Shown: positions 32,795 to 42,460 of the stretch, one piece after another
Position numbering within the stretch: the first letter of the stretch is position 1
Layout of the letters: every line of letters starts with the position of its first letter
DNA from: Gp6-AA40 sp036407095
GTDB taxonomy: Bacteria > Acidobacteriota > Vicinamibacteria > Vicinamibacterales > UBA2999
Length of the DNA: 64,000 nucleotides
Direction: 5' to 3'
NCBI GenBank assembly: GCA_036407095.1
Contig: DASWZV010000153.1
Coordinates: 1-64,000 of the forward strand
Position numbers and translations under genes: made by a program
The notes under the pieces: model-generated
Told to the model about the DNA's origin: nothing
Databases searched by the model: none
Seen by the model: the letters and a program-made list of their open reading frames with translations, nothing else

Positions 32795-34963
32795 CTATAC
32801 GTCGGCGCCCTTCTCCGTGTAATGCCGCATCAGGAACTGCTGCGCGTTGAAGGCTTCGCCGTTGACCGGCGGCCGGTTGTATTTGCCGCTCGAGTCGAGC
32901 TCCATGGCGCGAATCGTGTCGCGCAGGTAGGCACCGAGCACCACGTCGCGGAGGTGCGTGAGGAGATCGGGATCGCGGATCGGCGTCATCGTCTCGACCC
33001 GGCGTTCGAGATTCCGTTCCATCAGATCGGCGGTGCCGATGTACATCTCTTCACGTCCGTCGTTCAGGAACCAGAAGATGCGCGAGTGCTCGAGCAGCCG
33101 GCCGACGATCGAGCGCACGCGGATGTTCTCGCTGATGCCGGGAATCCCCGGGCGGAGGCTGCAGATCCCGCGGACGATGAGGTCGATCGACACACCGGCC
33201 TGTGAAGCGCGATAGAGTACACGAATCATCTGATCGTCGGTGACTGCGTTGACCTTGATGCGCAGCTGCGCAGGCCGCCCCGCTCGCGCATGCGCGGTCT
33301 CGCGCTCGATGAGCTCGGTCAGTCGCGTGCGCAGCTGCACCGGGGCGACCAGCAGGCTGCGGAACTCCTTCTGATTCGAGTACCCCGTCAGGTAGTTGAA
33401 GACATCCGAGACGTCGCTGATGATTTCGGGGTCGGCGGTGAAGAGTCCGACATCGGTGTAGATCTTGGCCGTCTCCGGGTTGTAGTTGCCGCTGCTCGTG
33501 TGCACGTATCGCTGGATGCCGTCGGCTTCCTGGCGAACGACCATGCAGAGCTTGGCGTGCGTCTTCAGATCGGCGAATCCGTAGACGACATGAATGCCGT
33601 GCGACTCCAGCCGTCTGGCCCAGATGATGTTGTTCTTCTCATCGAACCGCGCTTTGAGCTCGACCAGCACCGCGACCTGCTTGCCCGCTTCGGCGGCGGC
33701 GATGAGGAGCGGAATGAGCGGCGAGTTCGGCCCGATGCGGTACAGCGTCATCTTGATCGCGATGACGTGCGGATCTTCGACCGCCACGCGCAGGAACGTT
33801 TCGACCGAGCCGAACGACTCGAACGGATGATGCACGAGCACGTCCTGATAGCGGATCTGATCGAAGATCGCTTCCGGATCTTCGTCGGTGCGCCACAGGA
33901 CTCGCGGCGAGAACGGCGCGTCCTTCAGCTCCGGCCGATGAATGCGCGTCAGCTGCGCCCAGTCGGCAAAGCCCAATCGATCCGACGTCCGTACCACCAC
34001 GTCGTCAGTGACCTCGAAGTTCTCGACGAGGATGTTCAGCACGCGGGTCGGCATGTCGGACTCGACGTGCAGCAGCGCGATGGCGCCACGCCGAAGCTCT
34101 TTCAGGCTGCGGTCGACGCTTTCGAGCAGATCGTCGGCCTCGTCCTCTTCGATCTCGAGGTCGGTATCTCTGATGACGCGGAAAAGATGCGCCCCTTTGA
34201 CCTGGGTACCCGGGAACAACTCGTGGATGTTCGCGCGGATGACGTCTTCGAGAAACACGAACGTGAGACCTGGCGTCGGGCTGAGCGCTTCAGGAAGCGA
34301 GATGAAGCGCGGCAGCGCATCGGGCACTTTCACGCGGGCGAACTTCGTGCGGCCGGCATGCTTGACGACCACTGCGAAGTTCTTGCTCAAGTTCGAGATC
34401 AACGGGAACGGGTGTCCGGGATCGAACGCGAGCGGCGTGAGCACCGGACAGATCTCACGACTGAAGTAGCTGCTCAAATGCTCGCGGATTTCGGGCGTCC
34501 ACTGATCCTGCTCCAGCAGCGAGATCTGTTCCGCTGCGAGCAAACGCCTTAATTCGTCCCACACGCCCGCCTGATCGTTCAGCATCCGGCGGGCACGCGC
34601 CCGCATCGCTTCGAGCTGTTGCTCGGTGTTGTACCCGTCGGGCGCGACGTCCTCGGTGCCTTCATTGAGGTTCTTCAGCGTGGTGGACACGCGAATCATG
34701 AAGAACTCGTCGAGATTGGTCGCTGTGATGGCGAAGAATTTGATGCGCTCGAGCAGCGGATGGCTCGGATCGCACGCCTGAGCCAGCACGCGTTCGTTGA
34801 ACTCCAGCCAGCTCAATTCGCGGTTGATGTACAACTCTGGCCGCTTCAGGTCGTTTGCCTCATGCGGCTGAGGTCGTGCTGGCGTACGTCCTGACGTCGG
34901 GCGACGCGGCCGCCGCCCTGACAATGGTCTAGGTTCTACGAGAGCGATATCGAAAGGGGCCAT
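32795..34963 (-). CDS. ppk: Polyphosphate kinase 1
   Basis: 722 aa, the normal length for PPK1. After a basic Arg/Pro-rich leader, the N-terminal domain begins YINRELSWLEFNERVLAQA, then KFFAITATNLDEFFMIRVS. The catalytic PLD-like domain has the phosphorylated His in YGFADLKTHAKLCMVVR and the second His in LLEHSRIFWFLN; VELKARFDEKNNI, SSGNYNPETAKIYTD and NAVTDDQMIRVLY are family motifs. It makes inorganic polyphosphate from ATP, for phosphate storage and stress survival. No ppx or phosphate transport genes lie nearby. Confidence 0.97.
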   Translation of the reverse strand: MAPFDIALVEPRPLSGRRPRRPTSGRTPARPQPHEANDLKRPELYINRELSWLEFNERVLAQACDPSHPLLERIKFFAITATNLDEFFMIRVSTTLKNLNEGTEDVAPDGYNTEQQLEAMRARARRMLNDQAGVWDELRRLLAAEQISLLEQDQWTPEIREHLSSYFSREICPVLTPLAFDPGHPFPLISNLSKNFAVVVKHAGRTKFARVKVPDALPRFISLPEALSPTPGLTFVFLEDVIRANIHELFPGTQVKGAHLFRVIRDTDLEIEEDEADDLLESVDRSLKELRRGAIALLHVESDMPTRVLNILVENFEVTDDVVVRTSDRLGFADWAQLTRIHRPELKDAPFSPRVLWRTDEDPEAIFDQIRYQDVLVHHPFESFGSVETFLRVAVEDPHVIAIKMTLYRIGPNSPLIPLLIAAAEAGKQVAVLVELKARFDEKNNIIWARRLESHGIHVVYGFADLKTHAKLCMVVRQEADGIQRYVHTSSGNYNPETAKIYTDVGLFTADPEIISDVSDVFNYLTGYSNQKEFRSLLVAPVQLRTRLTELIERETAHARAGRPAQLRIKVNAVTDDQMIRVLYRASQAGVSIDLIVRGICSLRPGIPGISENIRVRSIVGRLLEHSRIFWFLNDGREEMYIGTADLMERNLERRVETMTPIRDPDLLTHLRDVVLGAYLRDTIRAMELDSSGKYNRPPVNGEAFNAQQFLMRHYTEKGADV

Positions 34964-35033
34964 GAACGGTTGAGCTGGCTAACGGGACCCGGCATCATAG
35001 CAGATCGATATGACGCGCTAAGATCCGCCCAAG

Positions 35034-37082
35034 ATGCACACAATTCGAGGAGCAATACTCAAGCCACAGGTCACCCCCAGCGACTTGCCGGCTCCCTCGG
35101 ACTCCTCCCGCAACAGCACACGTTTGCGGCTCATCCGTGGTAGGGCACTTGTCTTCTGGGATCCTACTTTGAAGAGCACCCGGTACGCCAAGAAGCTCGA
35201 CGCGATCGACACCGATCAGATTACGCCCGCGGCTGACTGCGTCTCAGAGACACTCGAGACACTCGACGAACGATGGAAGGCGGGCGCATTTCGTTATCTG
35301 ATGCCCGACTTCCGTGCCCGTGTCCATCGCGGCGAGACGTTCGTCATCGCCGGCGATCGTTTCGCGATCGGCTCGTCGCGTGAGATGAGCCCGGCTGGTC
35401 TCAAGGGCATTGCCGACGAGGCCGGCCTCGAGATGGTGATCGTCTGCGGCGAGAACATGGGCGACATTTTCCGACGCAATGCCCTGAATCTCGGGCTGCA
35501 CGTGGTCCAGAGTCCCGAGGCGGTCGCCGACGCCATGGACGATGACGAGTTCACGTTCGATCCCGAGTCCCGTCGTCTTACGAACGTTACACAATCGAAA
35601 CCGTACGAGCCGTTTCCGCTCACGCCGAAAGAGGACGACCTCCGCAAGAGCGGCGGAATCGTGGCCGCCGGCCGACGTGAGCTTCGCGCGTCAGTCGAGC
35701 GTCGTCCGCTCATCGAGTTTCCGGACGGGGCAACTGCCCGCAATCTCACCACCACTGAACAAATCATCTGGGCGCACCGCGTCGACAAGGATCAGCGCGA
35801 CCTGAAACCCGGAGATACGCTTCGCGTCTACGCCGACCTGCTGCCGGCGTCGGATGGCACGGCGCCGTTTGCGATCCACACGTTCAACCAGATCACGGGG
35901 GGCGCAACGATCGATCCGCGCCAGGCAGCGGTTGCCAACGATCACTTCGTCTTCACCGGCCGCGAAGACGATGACAAGCAGACGAGCATCGGCCGCGCCT
36001 TCGCCGAGTTCCACGGTCTGCGACCGCCGTACTACGCGACACCGGGCGACGGCATCTTTCACTTCTATTTTCCCGAGCAGGGGCTCGTGATGCCGGGGCA
36101 GTTCATTCCGGGTGCCGATTCACACAGCCGTGCGTATGGGGCATACGGGGCAGTCGGTGTCGGCGTGGGCTCGACCACCCTGGGATTCGGATGGGCGACC
36201 GGGTACGTGTACTTCACGCTCGCGAAAGCGCGTCGCGTGGTGGTGATCGGTAGGCTTCAGCCTTGGGTGAGCGGCAAGGACATCGTGCTCGAACTGCTGC
36301 GGCGGTGGGGTGCGCAGCAGTCGCAGGGTATGTCGGTCGAATTCGTCGATGCGCATCGCCAGCTCCCCATCGCGTATCGCAACACGATGGCGAACATGAT
36401 GGCGGAGGCGGAAGCGCAGAACGGCATTTTCGCCGCCGACGAGGTCACGATGGCGTGGTACGCCGAGAAGGGCATGACGAGTTTCCCGTATCCCCAGATT
36501 GCTCCCGGTGCGGAGGCACGATACGCGCTGGACGAAGAGCTGTCGCTCGACAACGTCGCGCCGATGATCGCGAAGCCGTTCAGCCCGGGCAACGCGTTCG
36601 CGGCGGAGGAGGTCGCGCGAGAGCGACTCGAATTCGACAAGGCGCTGATCGGATCGTGCACCAACGGCAGCTACGACGATCTGCTTCAGGCCGCGCTCGT
36701 GCTCTATCACGCGCGCGGCGCCGGCCTGACGCGAACCCGCCGTCCGCTCGTCGTGTTTCCCGGCTCGGGAGGTGTCGGACGGATGATCGAGCGTCCAGAC
36801 CCTCGCCTCGGCGGCGAGTCAGTGGCCGGCGTGCTCCGATCGGTCGGCGGCGAGATTCGTCAATCCTGGTGCGGTCCGTGTTTCGGCCAGGGGCCCGATG
36901 CCCTCAAGCGCGGCGAGCGCGCGATCACGTCGTTCAACCGCAACTGGCAGAACCGCATGGGCGTAGGCGGCGAGGGCTATCTCGCCAGCCCTGCGATCGT
37001 CGCTGCCTCGGCGCTTGCTGGTTACATGGCGCCGCCCGATGAACTCGGGTTGCGATGGGATCCCGAGGTCTACGGAATCTGA
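35034..37082 (+). CDS. Aconitase-family hydratase, single chain with N-terminal swivel domain
   Basis: 682 aa. Residues about 32-190 are the swivel domain (VIAGDRFAIGSSREMSPAGLKG carries the substrate-binding Ser/Arg). Residues 220-670 are the Fe-S catalytic domains: ITGGATIDPRQAAVANDH, GADSHSRAYGAYGAVGVGVGSTT (Asp362) and the three cluster Cys at 542 (IGSCTNG), 613 and 616 (WCGPCFG). In AcnA the swivel domain is C-terminal and in LeuCD it is a separate chain. The swivel-first order recalls AcnB, but AcnB's HEAT domain is missing. The substrate could be aconitate, homoaconitate, isopropylmalate or methylaconitate. Confidence 0.88.
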   Translation: MHTIRGAILKPQVTPSDLPAPSDSSRNSTRLRLIRGRALVFWDPTLKSTRYAKKLDAIDTDQITPAADCVSETLETLDERWKAGAFRYLMPDFRARVHRGETFVIAGDRFAIGSSREMSPAGLKGIADEAGLEMVIVCGENMGDIFRRNALNLGLHVVQSPEAVADAMDDDEFTFDPESRRLTNVTQSKPYEPFPLTPKEDDLRKSGGIVAAGRRELRASVERRPLIEFPDGATARNLTTTEQIIWAHRVDKDQRDLKPGDTLRVYADLLPASDGTAPFAIHTFNQITGGATIDPRQAAVANDHFVFTGREDDDKQTSIGRAFAEFHGLRPPYYATPGDGIFHFYFPEQGLVMPGQFIPGADSHSRAYGAYGAVGVGVGSTTLGFGWATGYVYFTLAKARRVVVIGRLQPWVSGKDIVLELLRRWGAQQSQGMSVEFVDAHRQLPIAYRNTMANMMAEAEAQNGIFAADEVTMAWYAEKGMTSFPYPQIAPGAEARYALDEELSLDNVAPMIAKPFSPGNAFAAEEVARERLEFDKALIGSCTNGSYDDLLQAALVLYHARGAGLTRTRRPLVVFPGSGGVGRMIERPDPRLGGESVAGVLRSVGGEIRQSWCGPCFGQGPDALKRGERAITSFNRNWQNRMGVGGEGYLASPAIVAASALAGYMAPPDELGLRWDPEVYGI

Positions 37083-37089
37083 CGCTGAC

Positions 37090-37174
37090 GGGAATCAGGA
37101 TTCAGAGCTGGGCCAGGCTCGAGCGATCAGCCCTGATTCCTAGTCCAGGCCTGCATCCTGCTTCCTGATTCCTC
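37090..37174. repeat. Hairpin of GGAATCAGGA-type words
   Basis: GGGAATCAGGATTCAG (37090-37105) and its inverted forms CCTGATTCCT (37132-37141) and CTGATTCCTCA (37165-37175) make an imperfect hairpin, with CATCCTGCTTCC between. It sits between the convergent aconitase-like and ABM-like genes, and the TGA stop of the latter lies at its right edge. The same words recur at 54.7 kb. Confidence 0.82.
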
Positions 37175-37694
37175 ATCTTGCCAACGGCATTTCCACCAGC
37201 CCCTTCACCTTCACCGTGCTCGGCGCGAAGCGGCCTCCTGATGAAAGTCCACCGGGCAGAGGCGCATACAGCTCGATCGCGATCTGCGAGACGGGGAGCT
37301 GCACGCCGTTGACTTGCGGCTTGTCGCTCAGTGTCAGCGATGCGATCGCGAGGATGGGACCGCTGTCGTCGGCAATGTCGGCCAGCGGCGTCCGGCCGGG
37401 ATTGCCGCCGGACGCGAACGACTTGATCAACTGCTGATGTCCCGGGCTGTAATACCAGTTGAGCAGCGCCTTCTTGTTCTCGAACCACGCGAAGATCACC
37501 TGCTTGCCGTTCATCGTTCGCGCTGCATCGACTCCCAGGCATCCAGGCGTCGCCTTCAGCATGCCGACCAGATCTGGAAGTCCGGCGGGAGGGCCTCCCT
37601 GTGCGACGAGGACCAGGGCACCCGGGCTGAACACAACCAACCCGAGCGCGACGACGAAGACGATCTCCCGGACGACGTGACCGATACCTTTCAT
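37173..37694 (-). CDS. Secreted ABM-like (dimeric alpha/beta barrel) protein
   Basis: 173 aa with a hydrophobic leader (VREIVFVVALGLVVFSPGALVLVA). The region ATPGCLGVDAARTMNGKQVIFAWFENKKALLNWYYSPGHQQLIK has the strand-helix pattern of antibiotic-biosynthesis-monooxygenase domains (W/F residues, xxHxxL). The second half is a beta-rich extension. Function unknown. The stop codon lies at the edge of the GGAATCAGGA repeat. Confidence 0.72.
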   Translation of the reverse strand: MKGIGHVVREIVFVVALGLVVFSPGALVLVAQGGPPAGLPDLVGMLKATPGCLGVDAARTMNGKQVIFAWFENKKALLNWYYSPGHQQLIKSFASGGNPGRTPLADIADDSGPILAIASLTLSDKPQVNGVQLPVSQIAIELYAPLPGGLSSGGRFAPSTVKVKGLVEMPLAR

Positions 37695-37806
37695 GGCAGC
37701 CTCCGATCGTTAGTGTCGCGTGTTCGGACTGCGCGCGCATGTGGCAGACGTCACGGGCGTCGACCATGACTTCCGGCACACTCCAGGTCCAACTCGCGCC
37801 GCTACA

Positions 37807-38934
37807 ATGGCGGTCATGCGCCCGGACCGATGGCTCACCGTCGCCGGCTTCGGCACCTGGCTCGTATCGGGTCTGCCGACGGTCTTCGCGATGGTCGACG
37901 GCCGTCTCCAGGGGTGGGCCGCGATCGTGTGGGCGATTGCGTTCGTCGCCTTCGGCTTCGCGTTCGGGCTGATGTGCGCAACGCCCCACGGATGGCTCGT
38001 GCGCATCGGGCTCCTGCTGGTGCAGTCGATCGCCGGACTGACGATGGTCGCCGTGGCGTCCGACGTATTTCCGGCAGCGACGCTCGTCGTTGTCGCAGGT
38101 CAGCTGGACGACGTCCCGTCGCGCCTCGCGGCGATCTGGGTTGCCGCGCAGGCGGTGGCACTGGCCATCATCCTGCTTTCGATCGCGCCCGTCGTCGTCG
38201 CGCTGACGATCGCGGGTTCCTTTGCGGGCTTCCAGATTTTCGCGCTCACCACCGCGTGGCTCGCGGCTCGTGAGCGGCGCGCACGTGAGGAACTGGCTGT
38301 CGCCAACCGCGAACTGCATGCGACGCGCGCTCTCCCCGCGGAGACGAGCCGCGTCGAAGAACGGCTGCGCATCTCGCGCGATCTCCACGATTCGCTGGGC
38401 CATCATCTGACGGCACTGAGCCTGCGGCTGGATGTGGCCTCGCGTCTCGCCGAGGGTACGGCCGCCGAACACGTGACCCAGGCGCATGCGCTGACACGCC
38501 TTCTGCTCAGTGATGTTCGTGACGTCGTCGGTCGACTGCGCGACAGCGGTCGGGTCGATCTGGTCAACGCGATCCGCGAGCTCGCATCGGGAGCACACGG
38601 ACTCTCGGTTCACGTCCACGCGCCGGACGCGCTCGAGATCGCCGATGCCGCACGCGCACACGCGCTGCTGCGATCGGTTCAGGAAATCATCACCAACACC
38701 ACGAGACATGCCCAGGCGCAAAACCTGTGGATCGATGTCGACGCACGCCCCGACGGCGTCGCGCTGCATGCACGGGACGACGGCCGTGGCACGCCCGCGA
38801 TTCGCGAAGGTCACGGCTTGGCCGGCATGCGCGAGCGCTTCGAAGAGCACGCGGGCCACGTTCGGTTCCAGGCCATCGAGAACGGCGGCTTCGAGGTTCA
38901 CGGATTCATGCCCACGCCTCAGGCGGCGTCGTGA
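37807..38934 (+). CDS. Sensor histidine kinase (NarX/DesK-type, HisKA_3)
   Basis: 375 aa from the ATG at 37807; the ATG at 37816 is also possible. Five or six transmembrane segments (about 1-155) without a clear extracellular domain, then a short coiled coil, the phosphoacceptor region RISRDLHDSLGHHLTALSLRLD, and the ATPase domain with EIITNTTRHAQAQN, DDGRGTPAI and GHGLAGMRERFEEH. It senses something in or near the membrane and phosphorylates the regulator encoded by the overlapping gene (GTGA overlap at 38931). Confidence 0.95.
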   Translation: MAVMRPDRWLTVAGFGTWLVSGLPTVFAMVDGRLQGWAAIVWAIAFVAFGFAFGLMCATPHGWLVRIGLLLVQSIAGLTMVAVASDVFPAATLVVVAGQLDDVPSRLAAIWVAAQAVALAIILLSIAPVVVALTIAGSFAGFQIFALTTAWLAARERRAREELAVANRELHATRALPAETSRVEERLRISRDLHDSLGHHLTALSLRLDVASRLAEGTAAEHVTQAHALTRLLLSDVRDVVGRLRDSGRVDLVNAIRELASGAHGLSVHVHAPDALEIADAARAHALLRSVQEIITNTTRHAQAQNLWIDVDARPDGVALHARDDGRGTPAIREGHGLAGMRERFEEHAGHVRFQAIENGGFEVHGFMPTPQAAS

Positions 38935-39572
38935 TTCGCATCGTCCTCGTCGACGATCAGACACTCGTACGACAGGGTATCCGCTCGCTCCTGGAACTCG
39001 CCGGAGACATCGCGATCGTGGCCGAAGCGTCGGACGGGGACGAAGGGTTGACCGCGATTGCGCGCGAGCAGCCGGACGTGGTGCTGCTCGATGTGAGAAT
39101 GCCCAGGAAGAACGGACTCGACGTGCTCCGCGCACTCAAGAGCACGGGCGCGGTCCCTCCTGTGATCCTGCTCACGACCTTCGACGACGACGAGGCGCTG
39201 TTCGAAGCGGTGCGGGCAGGCGCGCGCGGCTACCTGTTGAAAGACGTCTCGCTCGAACAGCTCACCGAGGCCATTCGAGCGGTGGCGGCCGGCGGCAACG
39301 TCATCAGACCGGCCGTCACCGAGCGCGTGCTGCGCGGCCTCGAGCACATGCCGCGAGACTTCGATGCGCTGAGCCCGCCCGACCCGCTGACGAAGCGGGA
39401 AATCGAGATCCTGCGCCTCATGGCCGGCGGCTACAGCAATCGCGAGATCGCCGATGCACTCGGTACGGCTGAGGGCACGGTGAAGAATCACGCTTCGAGC
39501 ATCCTGTCCAAGCTCGGCGTACGCGATCGGACCCGCGCGGTCTTGAAGGCGTTGGAGCGGGGCTACATCTGA
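38931..39572 (+). CDS. LuxR-type (NarL) response regulator
   Basis: 213 aa from the GTG at 38931, overlapping the kinase stop. Receiver domain with Asp8/Asp9, phosphoacceptor Asp54 (VVLLDVRMPR), Thr and Lys in LLTTFDDDEA and RGYLLKD; then a LuxR helix-turn-helix (LTKREIEILRLMAGGYSNREIADALG, TVKNHASSILSKLG). It controls genes for an unknown signal, DesR-like in layout. It is paired with the upstream kinase. Confidence 0.96.
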   Translation: MIRIVLVDDQTLVRQGIRSLLELAGDIAIVAEASDGDEGLTAIAREQPDVVLLDVRMPRKNGLDVLRALKSTGAVPPVILLTTFDDDEALFEAVRAGARGYLLKDVSLEQLTEAIRAVAAGGNVIRPAVTERVLRGLEHMPRDFDALSPPDPLTKREIEILRLMAGGYSNREIADALGTAEGTVKNHASSILSKLGVRDRTRAVLKALERGYI

Positions 39573-39577
39573 ACTGT

Positions 39578-39632
39578 GGAGAGAACGGAGGTGGCTTCGT
39601 TTCCTCCGTGCCCTCCGTTTCCTCCAAGAGTA
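39578..39632. repeat. Short-word hairpin (ACGGAGG / CCTCCGT)
   Basis: GAGAACGGAGGTGGC is followed by CGTTTCCTCCGTGCCCTCC and GTTTCCTCC, giving inverted ACGGAGG/CCTCCGT words between the response regulator and the VWFA gene. The same words make the longer array at 45.4 kb and occur at 56.3 kb. Confidence 0.7.
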
Positions 39633-39643
39633 AAATCCGCGAC

Positions 39644-42460
39644 ATGAAATTCCTGCTCGCCGCTCTGATGACGGTTGCCGTCCCGGCCACCGCGGCCGCG
39701 CAGACCTCTCAATCGCCTGCGTCACCCGCACCGACGACGGCTGCGCCGTCCTCGCAGGCGCCTTCCACGCAAACGCCGGCGCAAGGACCGACGTTTCGCA
39801 CCGGCATCGACGTTGTCACCGTCGATGTCGCAGTCGTCGACCGCAACGGACATCCCGTCGAGGACCTTGGCGCGGCCGAATTCTCGGTGAAGATCGACGG
39901 CGAAGCGCGTCGTGTCGTCTCGGCCGAACTCATCAAGGTCGACATCGAGGCGGCGAAGAAGCAGGTCGAGGACAAGTCGGAAACGTTCTACACGAGCAAT
40001 CTCACGCCGCCCAACGGGCGATCGATCGTCATCGTCGTCGATCAGATCAACATCAGACCCGGGACGCTGAGGCCGCTGTTGTCGGCGGCGTCGAAGTTCC
40101 TCGACCAACTGAGCCCGCTCGACCAGGTGGCGTTCATCTCGTATCCGGAGCCGGGCCCGCGCGTGGCGTTCACGCGTGACAAGCTGAAGCTGCGGCTCGC
40201 GATGCAGGGGCTGATCGGCCAGCAGGCGGCGGTGGCCAAGATCGGGTCCTACAACATCGGCGACTTCGAAGCGGTCTCGATCGAACAGAAGCGCGATCAG
40301 ATCGTGCTCGCGTCGGTGGTCCAGCGCGAGTGCAAGACGACCGATCAGGCGCGGCTCGCACAGTGCGAGCGCGACATCCAGGCCGAGTCGTCGCAAATCG
40401 TCCGTCATCTGAGAGAGGACGCGGAGCAGTCGCTGCACGGGCTGCAGGACCTGCTCACGCGCCTTCAGTACATCGACGGTCCGAAGTCGCTCATCCTCGT
40501 GTCCGAGGGGCTGGCGATCGAAGACTCGAGCGTGCTGCGCGGCATCGTGCAGCTCGCCGGCCAGGCGCGCACGGCGATCAACGTGCTGTCCGTCGATCTG
40601 AACCGCGGCGACATCACGATTTCCGAACGGCCGCCGAGCGAACCACAGGACCGTCGCTTGCAGATGGAAGGACTCGAGGCGCTGGCCACGATGTCGCGCG
40701 GCAGTCTCTTCCACATCGCAGGCACCGGCGAGCCGATTTTCGATCGGCTCGCCTCGGAGATCTCTGCCTACTATCTCCTCGGTGTCGAACAGCGGCCGAG
40801 CGACAGCCGCGGCGATCGGCATCGCATCGACGTCGAGGTGCGTCGCCGTGATGTCACGATTCGATCGCGTCAGGCGTTCGTGCTCTCGCCATCGCTGACG
40901 ACGAAAAAGTCGCCACGCGATCATCTGGCCGACGCGCTGGTCTCGCCTTTTGCGGTCTCGGGCGTGCCTGTTCGCGTGACCACGTTCGCCAGCCAGGATC
41001 CTGCCAGCGAGAAAGTGCGGATGACGATCTCGGCGCAGATCGGACAGCCGGGCGCGAAGCCAGGGCCGTACACGGTCGGGTATCTCGTCATCGACGACCG
41101 CAACCAGGTCGCGGCCAACTTCGTGACCCAGGCCACGCTCTCCCCACGAGCCGGCAGTCCCAACGAGCCGCTGCAGTTCGACAGCGGTGTGGTGCTCGAT
41201 CCGGGGATCTACTCGCTGCGGTTCGGTGTCGTCGATGGGGAAGGGCGTCGCGGCAGCGTGGTGCGCGACGTCAATGCCTGGAAGATGACCGGTGAGACAT
41301 TGGCGCTCGGCGACTTGATCGTCGGTAACATTCCGGGCGCGGGGCAGGGCATCCGCGCCGAAGTCGAGCCGTTCGTCACGGGCGACGGTCTCGCGGCGTA
41401 TCTCGAGCTGTACTCGAACGCCGCGTCGACCTGGGATCGGGCCACAGTGACGTTCGAGATCGCGGATAACCAGGACTCGCCCGCGTTGACGTCATTCCAG
41501 GCACCGCTGACACCGGGGAAGCAGCCGACCTGGCGCGTCGCCTCCGGCATCGTCGCGGCGCGCGCGCTGCCGTCGGGGCGCTATGTCGCACGCGCGCAGA
41601 TCACGCAGGGCGGGAAGGCGGTGGGCGTCCTCTCACGTCCGTTCGTGCTCGAGCGCGCAGCCGGGCCCCGCACCGTGGCGCCGGCAGTCGTCACGGCATC
41701 CGCAGTCTCGTTTGCCTCGTCGTTGCCCAAGTTCGATCCGTCGCTGGCGATGCGCAGCGAGTTCATGGGGTCGATGCTCGATATCGTCGAGAAACGATCG
41801 CCTTCGCTCAAGGACGCGGTCGTCGAAGCGCGCGCCGGCCGCTACGGCCCTGCCGCGATCGAGGCGCTGTCAGCAGGCGATCAGACGGCGGCGGCGTTTC
41901 TGAAGGGCGTCGAGCTCTTCTCGAAGGGACAGCTCGACCAGGCCGCCACGCAGCTTCAAGTCGCTGCCGGGCCGCGCCGTGAATTCTTCCCGGCCGCCTT
42001 CTTCCTGGGTGCCTGCTTCGCGGCGGTCGGGCGAGACCGCGACGCGGCCGGCGTCTGGCAGATGGCGCTCGGCACCGAAGCGCGCCCGCCGATCGTGTAC
42101 ACGATGGTGGCCGACGCGCGTTTGCGCGATGGGCAAGTCGACTCGGCGATCGAGATCCTGAGGCCGGCGTTCCAGCGCGATTCCAGCGATGACGAGATCG
42201 CGAAGCGGCTGGCGGTGGCGTATGCAATGACCGCACGCTTCGCCGAGGCGCTGCCGGTGGCCGACGCGTACCTGTCTCGCCACGCTGATGATCAGGACAT
42301 GCTGCTCACTGCGCTGGTCGCGCAGTACGAGGTCGTGCGCACGGGGCAGGTGGTGCTCTCGAACGTCGACCGCGCGCGCATCAGAAAGTGGGCCGCTGCC
42401 TACAAGGGTCCACAACGCGCGCTCATCGACAAGTACCTCACGGCGATGGAAGCGCGTTAA
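39644..42460 (+). CDS. Large secreted VWFA-related protein with TPR-like C-terminus
   Basis: 938 aa from the ATG at 39644. Signal peptide (LLAALMTVAVPATAAAQ), a Ser/Pro/Thr linker, then the VWFA-related domain (FRTGIDVVTVDVAVVDRNGHPVEDL, FSVKIDGEARRV). The metal motif reads VDQINI instead of DxSxS, so the site is degenerate. YYLLGVEQ marks the end of the A domain. A beta-rich middle follows. The last about 200 residues are helical repeats of TPR type (AAFLKGVELFSKGQLDQAATQLQVAAG, then FFLGACFAAVGRDRDAAGVW). Exported; probably a protein-binding scaffold. Confidence 0.88.
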   Translation: MKFLLAALMTVAVPATAAAQTSQSPASPAPTTAAPSSQAPSTQTPAQGPTFRTGIDVVTVDVAVVDRNGHPVEDLGAAEFSVKIDGEARRVVSAELIKVDIEAAKKQVEDKSETFYTSNLTPPNGRSIVIVVDQINIRPGTLRPLLSAASKFLDQLSPLDQVAFISYPEPGPRVAFTRDKLKLRLAMQGLIGQQAAVAKIGSYNIGDFEAVSIEQKRDQIVLASVVQRECKTTDQARLAQCERDIQAESSQIVRHLREDAEQSLHGLQDLLTRLQYIDGPKSLILVSEGLAIEDSSVLRGIVQLAGQARTAINVLSVDLNRGDITISERPPSEPQDRRLQMEGLEALATMSRGSLFHIAGTGEPIFDRLASEISAYYLLGVEQRPSDSRGDRHRIDVEVRRRDVTIRSRQAFVLSPSLTTKKSPRDHLADALVSPFAVSGVPVRVTTFASQDPASEKVRMTISAQIGQPGAKPGPYTVGYLVIDDRNQVAANFVTQATLSPRAGSPNEPLQFDSGVVLDPGIYSLRFGVVDGEGRRGSVVRDVNAWKMTGETLALGDLIVGNIPGAGQGIRAEVEPFVTGDGLAAYLELYSNAASTWDRATVTFEIADNQDSPALTSFQAPLTPGKQPTWRVASGIVAARALPSGRYVARAQITQGGKAVGVLSRPFVLERAAGPRTVAPAVVTASAVSFASSLPKFDPSLAMRSEFMGSMLDIVEKRSPSLKDAVVEARAGRYGPAAIEALSAGDQTAAAFLKGVELFSKGQLDQAATQLQVAAGPRREFFPAAFFLGACFAAVGRDRDAAGVWQMALGTEARPPIVYTMVADARLRDGQVDSAIEILRPAFQRDSSDDEIAKRLAVAYAMTARFAEALPVADAYLSRHADDQDMLLTALVAQYEVVRTGQVVLSNVDRARIRKWAAAYKGPQRALIDKYLTAMEAR

